A model generated the notes under the pieces. The model did not search any database. It was not told the DNA's origin and worked only from the letters and a program-made list of their open reading frames with translations. Positions 1 through 6,768 of a stretch of 8,177 nucleotides of DNA are shown in pieces. This stretch comes from JBAYJY01 sp041664945 (GTDB lineage: Bacteria; UBP15; UBA6099): the NCBI GenBank assembly GCA_041664945.1, contig JBAYJY010000197.1:1-8177 (forward strand), in the 5' to 3' direction. The position numbers were made by a program, and so were the translations under genes. Numbering within the stretch: position 1 is the stretch's first letter; every line of letters begins with the position of its first letter.

Positions 1-82
1 ATTTCTCACCCCGCGCAATTCTTTATCTTCATTCTCAGACGAACGTGGCTGACTCGCCTTTTTGTCTTTTGTTTTTCTTTCT
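1..82. other. Short region downstream of mvhD, no terminator seen
   Basis: Reading on the minus strand, an A-rich stretch follows the mvhD stop, with no stem and T-run expected of an intrinsic terminator. A GGGGTGAG segment at positions 5-12 close to the window edge could be the ribosome site of another minus-strand gene just outside, so the operon may continue. Both points are inference from a very short sequence. Confidence 0.3.
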
Positions 83-580
83 CTATAGTTCCCGCTGCTC
101 ACTACTCGCCGCTTTCTTTCTCACCGGGCTTGGTCCGAGCCTTTTAATCCTGTCCGTCATCAGCGTCGCTATCTCGGCAAAACGCGGCCCCTCTGACGAT
201 GAAAGATTGAACATCTCGATTCGTTCCGGCTCAAGCCCAACCTGCGCGATCAGTTTCTTCGCGTAATAAACACGCCTCTTGGCGTAGATATTTCCTTTTG
301 TAAAATGGCAGTTGCCTTCGAGACAACCGGCCACAAACACTCCGTCCGCTCCGTCTTCGAACGCCCGCAATATGTGAATAACATCAACTTTGCCCGTGCA
401 GGGCAGCCTGACGATTCGAATGTTCGGCGGATACTGCAGGCGCATCGAACCTGCGAGATCCGCAGCAGCAAACGCGCAAAAGTGGCAGCATAGCCCCACT
501 ATCAGCGGCTCGAATCCCTGAACCGGCTCCTTCTCCATCGCCGGATCAGGCGTTGCCACTGTGCTTTTTACGTCACTCAT
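83..580 (-). CDS. mvhD: MvhD/FlpD-like iron-sulfur adaptor subunit of the Hdr complex
   Basis: 165-aa protein of the methyl-viologen-reducing hydrogenase delta subunit family, a small iron-sulfur protein that in methanogens passes electrons between a hydrogenase or formate dehydrogenase and HdrA. Visible family marks: CCHFC at residues 31-35 followed by the ADLAG stretch (40-44), PCTGKVD at 60-66, GADGVFVAGC at 77-86 and GNCHF at 89-93. The cysteines available for a cluster are C31/C32, C35, C61, C86 and C91. The GCLEGNCHF version (85-93) replaces the GCHxGDCHY form I associate with methanogen MvhD. The N-terminal ~22 residues and a charged C-terminal tail (about 148-165) look like unstructured extensions. 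It is the last visible gene of the hdr operon, 55 nt after hdrA, with AAAGGA 11 nt before its ATG. No hydrogenase partner is visible, so its donor or acceptor is unknown. Family call is firm; partner identity is inference. Confidence 0.93.
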   Translation of the reverse strand: MSDVKSTVATPDPAMEKEPVQGFEPLIVGLCCHFCAFAAADLAGSMRLQYPPNIRIVRLPCTGKVDVIHILRAFEDGADGVFVAGCLEGNCHFTKGNIYAKRRVYYAKKLIAQVGLEPERIEMFNLSSSEGPRFAEIATLMTDRIKRLGPSPVRKKAASSEQREL

Positions 581-591
581 ATTTTTTAATA

Positions 592-597
592 TCCTTT
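592..597 (-). promoter_or_regulatory. Ribosome binding site of mvhD
   Basis: AAAGGA on the minus strand lies 11 nt before the ATG at 580-578. The spacing is slightly long but it is the only purine-rich match there, and it supports the chosen start. The gap also contains a 16-codon open frame (see findings). Confidence 0.5.
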
Positions 598-635
598 AAT
601 TTCTTTCTCCGCGCATTCGCGTCTAAACAGCAACA

Positions 636-3600
636 TTATTTCCGCGATGCGCTCGCGATTATCGCGTCTTCCTGCGCCAATATCTGTTCGTCCCGGAAGT
701 GCTCGATCTGAATCGCCTTGGCCGGGCATTCCGACGCGCAGCAGCCGCAGCCCTGACACTCCACTCCGTCAATCTGCGCGCGGTTCCGTTCGTTGATATG
801 CGGCACTCCGAACGGACAGACACGCACGCACGTCAGGCACGCTGCGCAGTTTTCCTCTTTTACGCAAGCCACCATTCCGGAGACTTCAAGGAAATCCTTG
901 CTCAGGATCGTCATCGCGCGGGATGCCGCCGCCTTCGCCTGCATTATATTCTCTTCAAGCGGCTTCGGCGAATGCGCGACCCCGCACAGGAACAACCCCT
1001 CGCTCGCGAACTCCACAGGCCGCAGCTTCGCGTGCGCTTCGAGAAAAAATCCGTCAGCGTCCGTCGGTATCTTTAATATGTCGGCCAACTCACTGTTAGT
1101 CTCGGACGCCAGCACCGCGACGCTCAGCGCCAGCAGGTCTGGCTGAAAAACAAGCTCCCTCTTCAGGACATCGTCCATAACGGACACGCGCAGCTTGCCG
1201 CCCTCGATTCCAACAGTCGGGTCATCGCCGTCGTTAAATCGAATGAAGATCACGCCCAACTCGCGCGCTCTCTGGAACTCCAATTCCTTGAACCCGTATG
1301 TCCTAATGTCTCGATAGAGGACATAGACATTCGCGTCGGGATTGTTTTCCTTGATTTTTATCGAATTCTTGACCGCCTGCCCGCAGCAGATTTTGCTGCA
1401 GTACGGCCGTTCGTCGTTCCGCGAACCGACACACTGGATCATCACCACGGTCCGCACGTTTTTGACCGCCGGATCGCCAGCCGTTATCTTCTGTTCGAGC
1501 GCGTTCTGCGTCACGACCGCAGGATTATCGCCTATCGTCAACTCAGGCTTGTATTCGCGGCCGCCTGTGGCGACTACCACGACGCCGTGTTCAAGCCCGA
1601 TCATTTCCGGCTTCGCGCCCGTTCCGTTCGTCGGCGGAATCAGCAGCGTCTTATAGTTTCCTACGTGTCCGGCAATTTCCCTTATCCCGTGTTTTTTGAA
1701 TATTTTGATTTTGGGATGCTTTTCAACTTTTGAAATGAGATCGGCGAGAAGCTTCCTGGCGTCGCCGCCTTCGAGCGTGTAGTTTATCTTTTTAAGGTTG
1801 CCTCCGAGCAAATCCTCTTTTTCGACGAGAAAAACCTCGGGCCCCTGGTCGGCGATAGCGAGCGCCGCCGTCATTCCAGCCGGCCCGCCGCCGATGACGA
1901 GCGCCTTCGGGATCACTTCCGACTTGAACGCTTCGAGCGACTTGTGCTCCGTCACCTTCGCCACCGCGCCGGCGACGAGATCCTTCGCCTTGCCAGTCGC
2001 GTCGCCCGGAACATCGCGATGCACCCACGAGGCCTGCTCCCTTATGTTCGCCATCTCAAACAGGTATTTGTTCAGTCCCGCTCGCTTCATCGTTTGCTCG
2101 AACAACGGAAGATGCGTGCGCACCGTGCATGACGAAATAATGAAACGATTCAGCTTATGTTCGTTTATGACTTCGACAATCCGCGCGAGGTTGTCCTGAG
2201 AACACGAGTAAAGGCTGGCTTCGGCGAAAACGACGCCGGGCAGCGTTTTTGCGTATTCCGCGACCGCCGGCACATCAATGACGCCTCCGATGTTGAACCC
2301 GCAACGGCATACCATAATCCCGATGCGCGGCTCCTCGCCCGCGACGTCGCGCTCTGGCGGAAAAACAAGCGGAGTGATACGCGTTCCGCGCTCCGCCGCC
2401 AGACTTATCATCGCCTCGCACGCCGCGCCGCTCGCCTGCGTAACCGAGTCCGGTATGTCCTTCGGACTCTGAAACGCGCCTGCTACATATACGCCTTCCC
2501 TGCTCGTGCCAACAAGGTTCAACGCATCGGTTTCGCAGTAACCGTATTTGTTCAATTTAAATCCGAACTTCTCCGCGAGATGTTTGTTCGTGCATGTCGG
2601 CCGCATTCCGACCGCCAGCACAACTGCGTCGAATTCCTTCGACTCCTGCCGGCCGTCGTCTCCGACGTACGTAAGCAGAAGATTCTTAGTCTGCTGCAGT
2701 TCCTTTATCCCGGATATCGCGCCGCGCGAGTATTTGACTCCGCTGTTCTTCTTCGCGCTTTCGTAATAGCGGTCGAAGTTCTTGCCGTGCGCGCGTTCAT
2801 CTATATAGAACACTGTGCAGTCGAGACCTGGCAGATGCTCTTTGGCAATCACAGCCTCCTTGGCGGTGTACATGCAGCAGACTGCGGAGCAGTATTCGGC
2901 GCTGATCGAGGCGTCGCGCGAGCCGACGCACTGAATGAATGCGATGTTGCGCGGCTCCTTGTTGTCCGATCGGCGCACGACATGCCCCATCGTCGGTCCG
3001 GACGCGCTCAGGATGCGCTCGAACTCTACGCTCGTATATACGTTGTCGTAAACGCCGTAACCGTACTGCGTGACTTTTCCTTTCGGATCGAACGCCTCGA
3101 ATCCCGGCGCGAGTATGACAGCGCCGACTTCAAAGTCGAGAATGCGGTCCGTCTGACTGAAATCAATAGCGCCGTTCTGGCATGTCAACTCACACATCCG
3201 GCAATCGGAGCACGGCCCGCAGCGCAGACACCGCTTCGCCTCCGCCATCGCCTGCTCCGCCGTGAACGTCTTCTCTATTTCATTGAAATTTCCTCGCCGT
3301 GCCGCTACCGGCAGAACTCCTCCGCGCTGCCTCGGCGTTTTGTCGGCGCCCTTCAGTTGCGCTTCGTCAAGCGGCGTGGTTTCCAGAAGGCCGTCTTCAT
3401 AGCGCAGCGCGTCAATATTTTCCCCATTCAGATAACGGGCGATTGAGACCGCCGCGTTCTTCCCGGCCGCGATCGCCTGTATCGCCATCCCCGGCCCCGC
3501 AGCGCAGTCGCCTCCCGCAAACACTCCCTCGCGCGCCGTACCAGCCGTCTTCACGTTCGTTACAACTGTTCCTCGCCTGCTGACTTCGACGCCTGTAACG

Positions 3601-5207
3601 CCGCTCAGAAATTCAGCGTTCGTCCTCTGACCTATCGATATAATCACCTGATCCGCTTCGTGGAAACAGGTCTCGTCCTCATTGTATTGCGGACAGAATT
3701 TTCCCTCCGCATCGAAAACACACTCGCAGCGCCTGAACTCGACGCCAGCCGCCCGGCCGCCTTTTTCCCTGATCGCTTTCGGCCCCCAACTGTTCACGAT
3801 CTCGATGCCCTCCTCGCGCGCCTCCTCCACTTCCCAGTCCCATGCGGGCATCTCGCTGTCGCTTTCGAGACAGAGCATCGTCACCTTCTCCGGCCCGAGC
3901 CTCAGCGCAGTTCTCGCCACATCCACCGCAACATTGCCTCCGCCGATCACGACTACCTTTTTGCCGACTTCCATCTTTTCGCCGAGTTTTGCTTTCCTGA
4001 GAAACTCGACTCCAGTCACAACTCCGGGCAGGTTTTCCCCCTCTACTCCGAGCTTCATGCTGCCGTGCGCCCCAACCGCTATGTAAATCGCTTTGTAGCC
4101 CTGTCCGAACAGCCAGTCTATTCCTTTTTCCTTATCTATTTCCGTGTTGAGTTTTATTTCCACTCCGATATCGCGGATGCGGCCTACTTCGTACTCGATT
4201 ACTTTCATCGGCAGTCGGTATTCCGGCATCCCGACCGACAGCATTCCGCCGGCGACGGGCAGCTTCTCAAAAACTGTGACCTGGAATCCGAACAATGCCA
4301 GATCGTGCGCGGCCGTCAGCCCTGCCGGTCCGGCGCCGATCACAGCAACCCGCTCCTCACGCTTCGGCGTTTCTACCGTTTTCAGCTTCGCAGGCTGCTT
4401 CGACGGGTCCGCCGCGCGGTCCACCCCGGAAAACTTTTCGATCACTCCGACTTCCTCAAGTTCGAGGTCGGAAACGAACCGCTTCAGTTGATTAATAGCA
4501 ACCGGGTCGTCGACATCCTTGCGGTTGCATTTGTCCTCGCAAGGGTGGTAGCACGCGCGCCCGCAGACAGACGCGAACGGAATCCGCATTCTGACAACGT
4601 CGAGCGCGTCCTTGAACCGGCCCTCGCCTATAAGATTCACATATCCCTGAATGCTGATGTGCGCCGGACACGTCATCTTGCACGGCGCGGTCCGATCCCG
4701 TTCGATCGCGAACCAGTTCGGAACCGCCTGCGGATATTGCCGGAAAGCGGCGCGCCGGTCATTGAGGTTCTCGTTCTGCTTGTCCGGCAAGTGAACGGGA
4801 CAAACTACCGAACATTCCGCGCAGCCTGTGCATTTGCTCTCATCTATATAACGCGCGCGCTTGTTTACGGTTACTTTAAAATTGCCCGGCTCGCCCTCGA
4901 AAGTTTCGATGTCGGCCAGCGTCACTATTTTTATATTCGGATGATTGCCTACGGAAACAAGCTTCGGCGAAACGATGCACATCGAACAGTCGTTCGTTGG
5001 AAACGTTTTGTCGAGGCGCACCATGTTGCCGCCGATGCTCGGCTGGTTGGTCACCAAGTGGACCTGATAACCGCTGTCGCCAAGATCGATCGCCGACTGC
5101 ATGGCGGCAATGCCGCCGCCGACCACCATAACCGAGCCTATCTTGCCGCCCGCGGCAGCAGGCGCCGCTTCAGCGCCGGAATCCTTCCGGTTTTCGCTTT
5201 CACTCAT
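636..5207 (-). CDS. hdrA: Giant HdrA: tandem HdrA units with an internal GltD/NfnB-like NAD(P)H module
   Basis: 1523-aa soluble iron-sulfur flavoprotein, far longer than methanogen HdrA (roughly 650 aa). Order: HdrA flavin unit 1, first part (22-170; GGG at 30-32, TNDCSMCIVSPK at 71-82, cluster C126/C129/C132/C136); GltD/NfnB-like insert (about 171-663); HdrA unit 1 resumed (about 664-940; C666/C669/C672/C676, then C759, C773, C777, C778); HdrA N-terminal-type domain (960-1085; C967, C969, C1002, C1027); HdrA flavin unit 2 (1100-1437; GGGPAG 1106-1111, then C1259, C1270, C1274, C1275); C-terminal two-cluster ferredoxin (C1454/1457/1460/1464 and C1484/1487/1490/1494). The third glycine of the first dinucleotide motif is Ala (A35). 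Expected role: flavin-based bifurcation or confurcation core receiving HdrBC and MvhD. AGGAAGG six nt before ATG fixes the start. HdrA identity is certain from repeated signature motifs; reaction and substrates are inferred. Confidence 0.95.
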   Translation of the reverse strand: MSESENRKDSGAEAAPAAAGGKIGSVMVVGGGIAAMQSAIDLGDSGYQVHLVTNQPSIGGNMVRLDKTFPTNDCSMCIVSPKLVSVGNHPNIKIVTLADIETFEGEPGNFKVTVNKRARYIDESKCTGCAECSVVCPVHLPDKQNENLNDRRAAFRQYPQAVPNWFAIERDRTAPCKMTCPAHISIQGYVNLIGEGRFKDALDVVRMRIPFASVCGRACYHPCEDKCNRKDVDDPVAINQLKRFVSDLELEEVGVIEKFSGVDRAADPSKQPAKLKTVETPKREERVAVIGAGPAGLTAAHDLALFGFQVTVFEKLPVAGGMLSVGMPEYRLPMKVIEYEVGRIRDIGVEIKLNTEIDKEKGIDWLFGQGYKAIYIAVGAHGSMKLGVEGENLPGVVTGVEFLRKAKLGEKMEVGKKVVVIGGGNVAVDVARTALRLGPEKVTMLCLESDSEMPAWDWEVEEAREEGIEIVNSWGPKAIREKGGRAAGVEFRRCECVFDAEGKFCPQYNEDETCFHEADQVIISIGQRTNAEFLSGVTGVEVSRRGTVVTNVKTAGTAREGVFAGGDCAAGPGMAIQAIAAGKNAAVSIARYLNGENIDALRYEDGLLETTPLDEAQLKGADKTPRQRGGVLPVAARRGNFNEIEKTFTAEQAMAEAKRCLRCGPCSDCRMCELTCQNGAIDFSQTDRILDFEVGAVILAPGFEAFDPKGKVTQYGYGVYDNVYTSVEFERILSASGPTMGHVVRRSDNKEPRNIAFIQCVGSRDASISAEYCSAVCCMYTAKEAVIAKEHLPGLDCTVFYIDERAHGKNFDRYYESAKKNSGVKYSRGAISGIKELQQTKNLLLTYVGDDGRQESKEFDAVVLAVGMRPTCTNKHLAEKFGFKLNKYGYCETDALNLVGTSREGVYVAGAFQSPKDIPDSVTQASGAACEAMISLAAERGTRITPLVFPPERDVAGEEPRIGIMVCRCGFNIGGVIDVPAVAEYAKTLPGVVFAEASLYSCSQDNLARIVEVINEHKLNRFIISSCTVRTHLPLFEQTMKRAGLNKYLFEMANIREQASWVHRDVPGDATGKAKDLVAGAVAKVTEHKSLEAFKSEVIPKALVIGGGPAGMTAALAIADQGPEVFLVEKEDLLGGNLKKINYTLEGGDARKLLADLISKVEKHPKIKIFKKHGIREIAGHVGNYKTLLIPPTNGTGAKPEMIGLEHGVVVVATGGREYKPELTIGDNPAVVTQNALEQKITAGDPAVKNVRTVVMIQCVGSRNDERPYCSKICCGQAVKNSIKIKENNPDANVYVLYRDIRTYGFKELEFQRARELGVIFIRFNDGDDPTVGIEGGKLRVSVMDDVLKRELVFQPDLLALSVAVLASETNSELADILKIPTDADGFFLEAHAKLRPVEFASEGLFLCGVAHSPKPLEENIMQAKAAASRAMTILSKDFLEVSGMVACVKEENCAACLTCVRVCPFGVPHINERNRAQIDGVECQGCGCCASECPAKAIQIEHFRDEQILAQEDAIIASASRK
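3219..4697 (-). other. GltD/NfnB-like FAD and NAD(P)H domain inserted within HdrA (residues 171-663)
   Basis: Domain-level annotation inside hdrA. It has the iron-sulfur N-terminal region of glutamate synthase small subunit and NfnB relatives: CKMTCPA (176-182), then the C215-x3-C219-x3-C223-x3-C227 set within CGRACYHPCEDKC. An FAD Rossmann motif GAGPAG lies at 291-296, AGGML at 319-323, a second Rossmann motif GGGNVAVDVAR at 422-432 for the nicotinamide nucleotide, EMPAW at 452-456 and the FAD-closing GVFAGGDCAAGPGMA at 561-575. The module ends in EAKRCLRC (656-663). The typical YRR before the EMPA segment is CLE (446-448). Homology to the family is visible directly; NAD(P)H as substrate follows from the family; the exact borders are estimated to within about 10 residues. 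Confidence 0.9.
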
Positions 5208-5213
5208 ATTCTG

Positions 5214-5220
5214 CCTTCCT
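5214..5220 (-). promoter_or_regulatory. Strong ribosome binding site of hdrA
   Basis: AGGAAGG on the minus strand, 6 nt before the hdrA ATG (5207-5205). It is the best Shine-Dalgarno match in the window, decides the start of the giant subunit, and suggests this gene is translated independently of hdrB. Confidence 0.8.
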
Positions 5221-5232
5221 AAATTGTCGCGC

Positions 5233-6111
5233 CTATATCAAATTCAATTTCTGCAAAAGCGGCATCGGCGAAACAAGATGCTTCCCAAGCCAGCCGCGGG
5301 CAACATCCATTCCCATCGCGAGCGCCATCAGTTCGGTGAAGAAAAACACCGGCAGCGGCTCGGAACCCGGAACGTCCTGCCTCATATCAACATTCGCGTG
5401 GCACATCGGGCACGCGACCACTATCGCCTCCGCGCCCGCCTCCCGCGCCATCTCATGCAGCTTCCCGACAAGCGTCGTCACAATATCAGAGCGCGCCATC
5501 GCGTGGCCCGCCCCGCAGCACTCTGTTTTATACGACCAGAATTTAGGCTCCGCCCCGATCGCTTCCATCAAATCGTCGAGCGATGTCGGATTGTCCGGAT
5601 CGTCTATTTTCAATTTCTTCGGCGGCCGCGCCAGCAGACAGCCGTAATATGAAACAACTTTGAGCCCCGTAAGCCGTCGGGACACGCTTTTCTTTACCGT
5701 GTCGAGCCCGACGTGGTCCGTCAGAAGGTCGAGAACGCTAAGCGTCTTGATCGTTCCGTTGAACGGGCGCTCGATTACTTCTTCCATGAATTTTTTCGCC
5801 GCCGGGTCCTCGAGCGCCGTGGTTTCAGCGACTTTGAGCCTGTTGTAGCAGCTCGCGCACGGCGCGACTATGTCCAACCCCGCCGGTTCCGCGAGCGCGA
5901 GATTGCGAAGCGGCAGCGCCACCGCAAGATCGCGGCTGATCGTATGCGCCGAGCTCGCCCCGCAACAACTCCAGCCGGGAACTTCCTGAAGATCAATTCC
6001 CAACCGCTCGAAAACCGCGCGCGTAGAATGATCGTACTCCGCGGCGGACGACTTCAGCGAACAGCCCGGATAATATGCGAATTTTTTTGTCGAAACGGCG
6101 GAATCGCTCAT
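5233..6111 (-). CDS. hdrB: HdrB-like subunit, two-CCG-domain iron-sulfur protein
   Basis: 292-aa subunit B of a heterodisulfide-reductase-like complex, the catalytic subunit that in methanogens binds two noncubane [4Fe-4S] clusters and cleaves the disulfide. Both cysteine sets are complete: C17, C49-C50-G51, C85/C88 in the N-terminal half and C158, C198-C199-G200, C234/C237 in the C-terminal half. The spacings fit the CX31-39CCX35-36CXXC pattern closely (31 and 34 residues, then 39 and 34). YYPGCSLK (13-20) and APCASCYNR (83-91) are characteristic HdrB stretches. Length is normal for the family. The ATG overlaps the hdrC stop as ATGA and no clear ribosome site precedes it, so translation is probably coupled to hdrC. 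As a bacterium would not normally use CoM-S-S-CoB, the substrate is likely a different disulfide or electron carrier; this cannot be read from sequence. Confidence 0.95.
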   Translation of the reverse strand: MSDSAVSTKKFAYYPGCSLKSSAAEYDHSTRAVFERLGIDLQEVPGWSCCGASSAHTISRDLAVALPLRNLALAEPAGLDIVAPCASCYNRLKVAETTALEDPAAKKFMEEVIERPFNGTIKTLSVLDLLTDHVGLDTVKKSVSRRLTGLKVVSYYGCLLARPPKKLKIDDPDNPTSLDDLMEAIGAEPKFWSYKTECCGAGHAMARSDIVTTLVGKLHEMAREAGAEAIVVACPMCHANVDMRQDVPGSEPLPVFFFTELMALAMGMDVARGWLGKHLVSPMPLLQKLNLI

Positions 6112-6686
6112 TTTTTGGGTTTCAGCCTGTCTATAATTTTCCGGACCTCGTTATTTCCCTTGACCTTGCCGGAATATTTGATCTTGCCTTTAAGCATGAT
6201 CTCTTTCCCGATGTCCAAATCCTCGAAGAAAGTCTTTGTCCGCAGCTTGTAATGCCCGAACAGCATCGGCTCATTCAGGCGGCCGCGGGCGCGGACGACG
6301 CCCATGAACACATCGTGAAACGCCTTGGTGTGCGGTTCAGGGCTCTCATAACCCTCCTCGACCGCTATCTCTTTTATCGCGTCCATCACGCCGGCGACAT
6401 CAATTTCCATCGGACACCGCGTCGTGCAGGTCTCGCAAGCCGAGCAAAGCCATATAGTGTGGCTCGTCAAAACCTCCTCTTTCAGGCCGATTATCGCCAT
6501 CCGGATGATCTGCGTCGGATTGTAGTCCATGGCAAACGCAATCGGACAACCTACGCCGCATTTCATACACTGCATGCAACGCGTTAAATTCTGGACTCCG
6601 CGTTCCTCCAGCTTGCGCCGAAAGCCGGGGTCCGCCGCCGCGTTCACTATGCCTGCCTCGAATACAGATTGATCTGACAAATTCAT
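6108..6686 (-). CDS. hdrC: HdrC-like subunit, two-[4Fe-4S] ferredoxin-type protein
   Basis: 192-aa subunit C that wires HdrA to HdrB. Two complete [4Fe-4S] motifs are present: C37-x2-C40-x2-C43-x3-C47 (CMQCMKCGVGCP) and C81-x2-C84-x2-C87-x3-C91 (CSACETCTTRCP), separated by the NPTQIIRM segment (56-63) typical of HdrC. The C-terminal half is basic and has no cysteine. The frame is open upstream to a TTG at 6752, but those extra 22 residues are not HdrC-like and overlap a promoter -10 box, so the ATG at 6686 is chosen. GGGAG stands only 1 nt before that ATG, unusually close. First gene of the operon; its stop overlaps the hdrB start (ATGA). Function as an electron conduit is well supported by family and context. 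Confidence 0.94.
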   Translation of the reverse strand: MNLSDQSVFEAGIVNAAADPGFRRKLEERGVQNLTRCMQCMKCGVGCPIAFAMDYNPTQIIRMAIIGLKEEVLTSHTIWLCSACETCTTRCPMEIDVAGVMDAIKEIAVEEGYESPEPHTKAFHDVFMGVVRARGRLNEPMLFGHYKLRTKTFFEDLDIGKEIMLKGKIKYSGKVKGNNEVRKIIDRLKPKK

Positions 6687-6714
6687 TCTCCCGCGCCATT
6701 TACAAGTTTCATGT

Positions 6715-6720
6715 ATTATA
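6715..6720 (-). promoter_or_regulatory. Putative -10 box of the hdrCBA-mvhD operon
   Basis: TATAAT, a perfect -10 consensus on the minus strand, 28 nt before the hdrC ATG, predicting a short 5' leader of roughly 20 nt. The -35 position at 17-bp spacing (6738-6743) reads CTTTCA, only 3 of 6 matches, so the promoter may need an activator. No extended -10 TG is present. Confidence 0.5.
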
Positions 6721-6737
6721 AAAAGAAACCGGACAAA

Positions 6738-6751
6738 TGAAAGCGTTTTCA
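6738..6751. promoter_or_regulatory. LacI/CcpA-type operator-like near-palindrome over the hdr -35 region
   Basis: TGAAAGCGTTTTCA pairs in 12 of 14 positions around a central CG and fits the general form of LacI-family operators such as the catabolite-responsive element. It covers the predicted -35 position of the hdr promoter, where a bound regulator would block or modulate transcription. Single occurrence; the cognate regulator is not in the window. Confidence 0.35.
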
Positions 6752-6768
6752 AAAATTCCTATAATAAT

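Noticed and set aside
41..65. Possible intrinsic terminator on the plus strand (GGC...GCC followed by a T-run)
   Set aside because: The stem is only three base pairs, and no plus-strand gene ends there; for the minus-strand operon the run is A, not T.
2157..3446. 429-codon open frame on the plus strand, antisense to hdrA
   Set aside because: Same register effect as the other long antisense frame; low-complexity Arg/Ala-rich product with no start signal or family motif.
3660..5222. 520-codon open frame on the plus strand, antisense to hdrA
   Set aside because: It lies exactly in codon register with hdrA, so it stays open only because hdrA avoids TTA, CTA and TCA codons. Its product is Arg/His-rich and shows no domain pattern, while the minus-strand product has dozens of recognisable motifs.
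6687..6752. Longer hdrC starting at TTG 6752
   Set aside because: The additional 22 residues are not HdrC-like and are encoded across the likely -10 box and operator; the ATG at 6686 gives a normal HdrC N-terminus.
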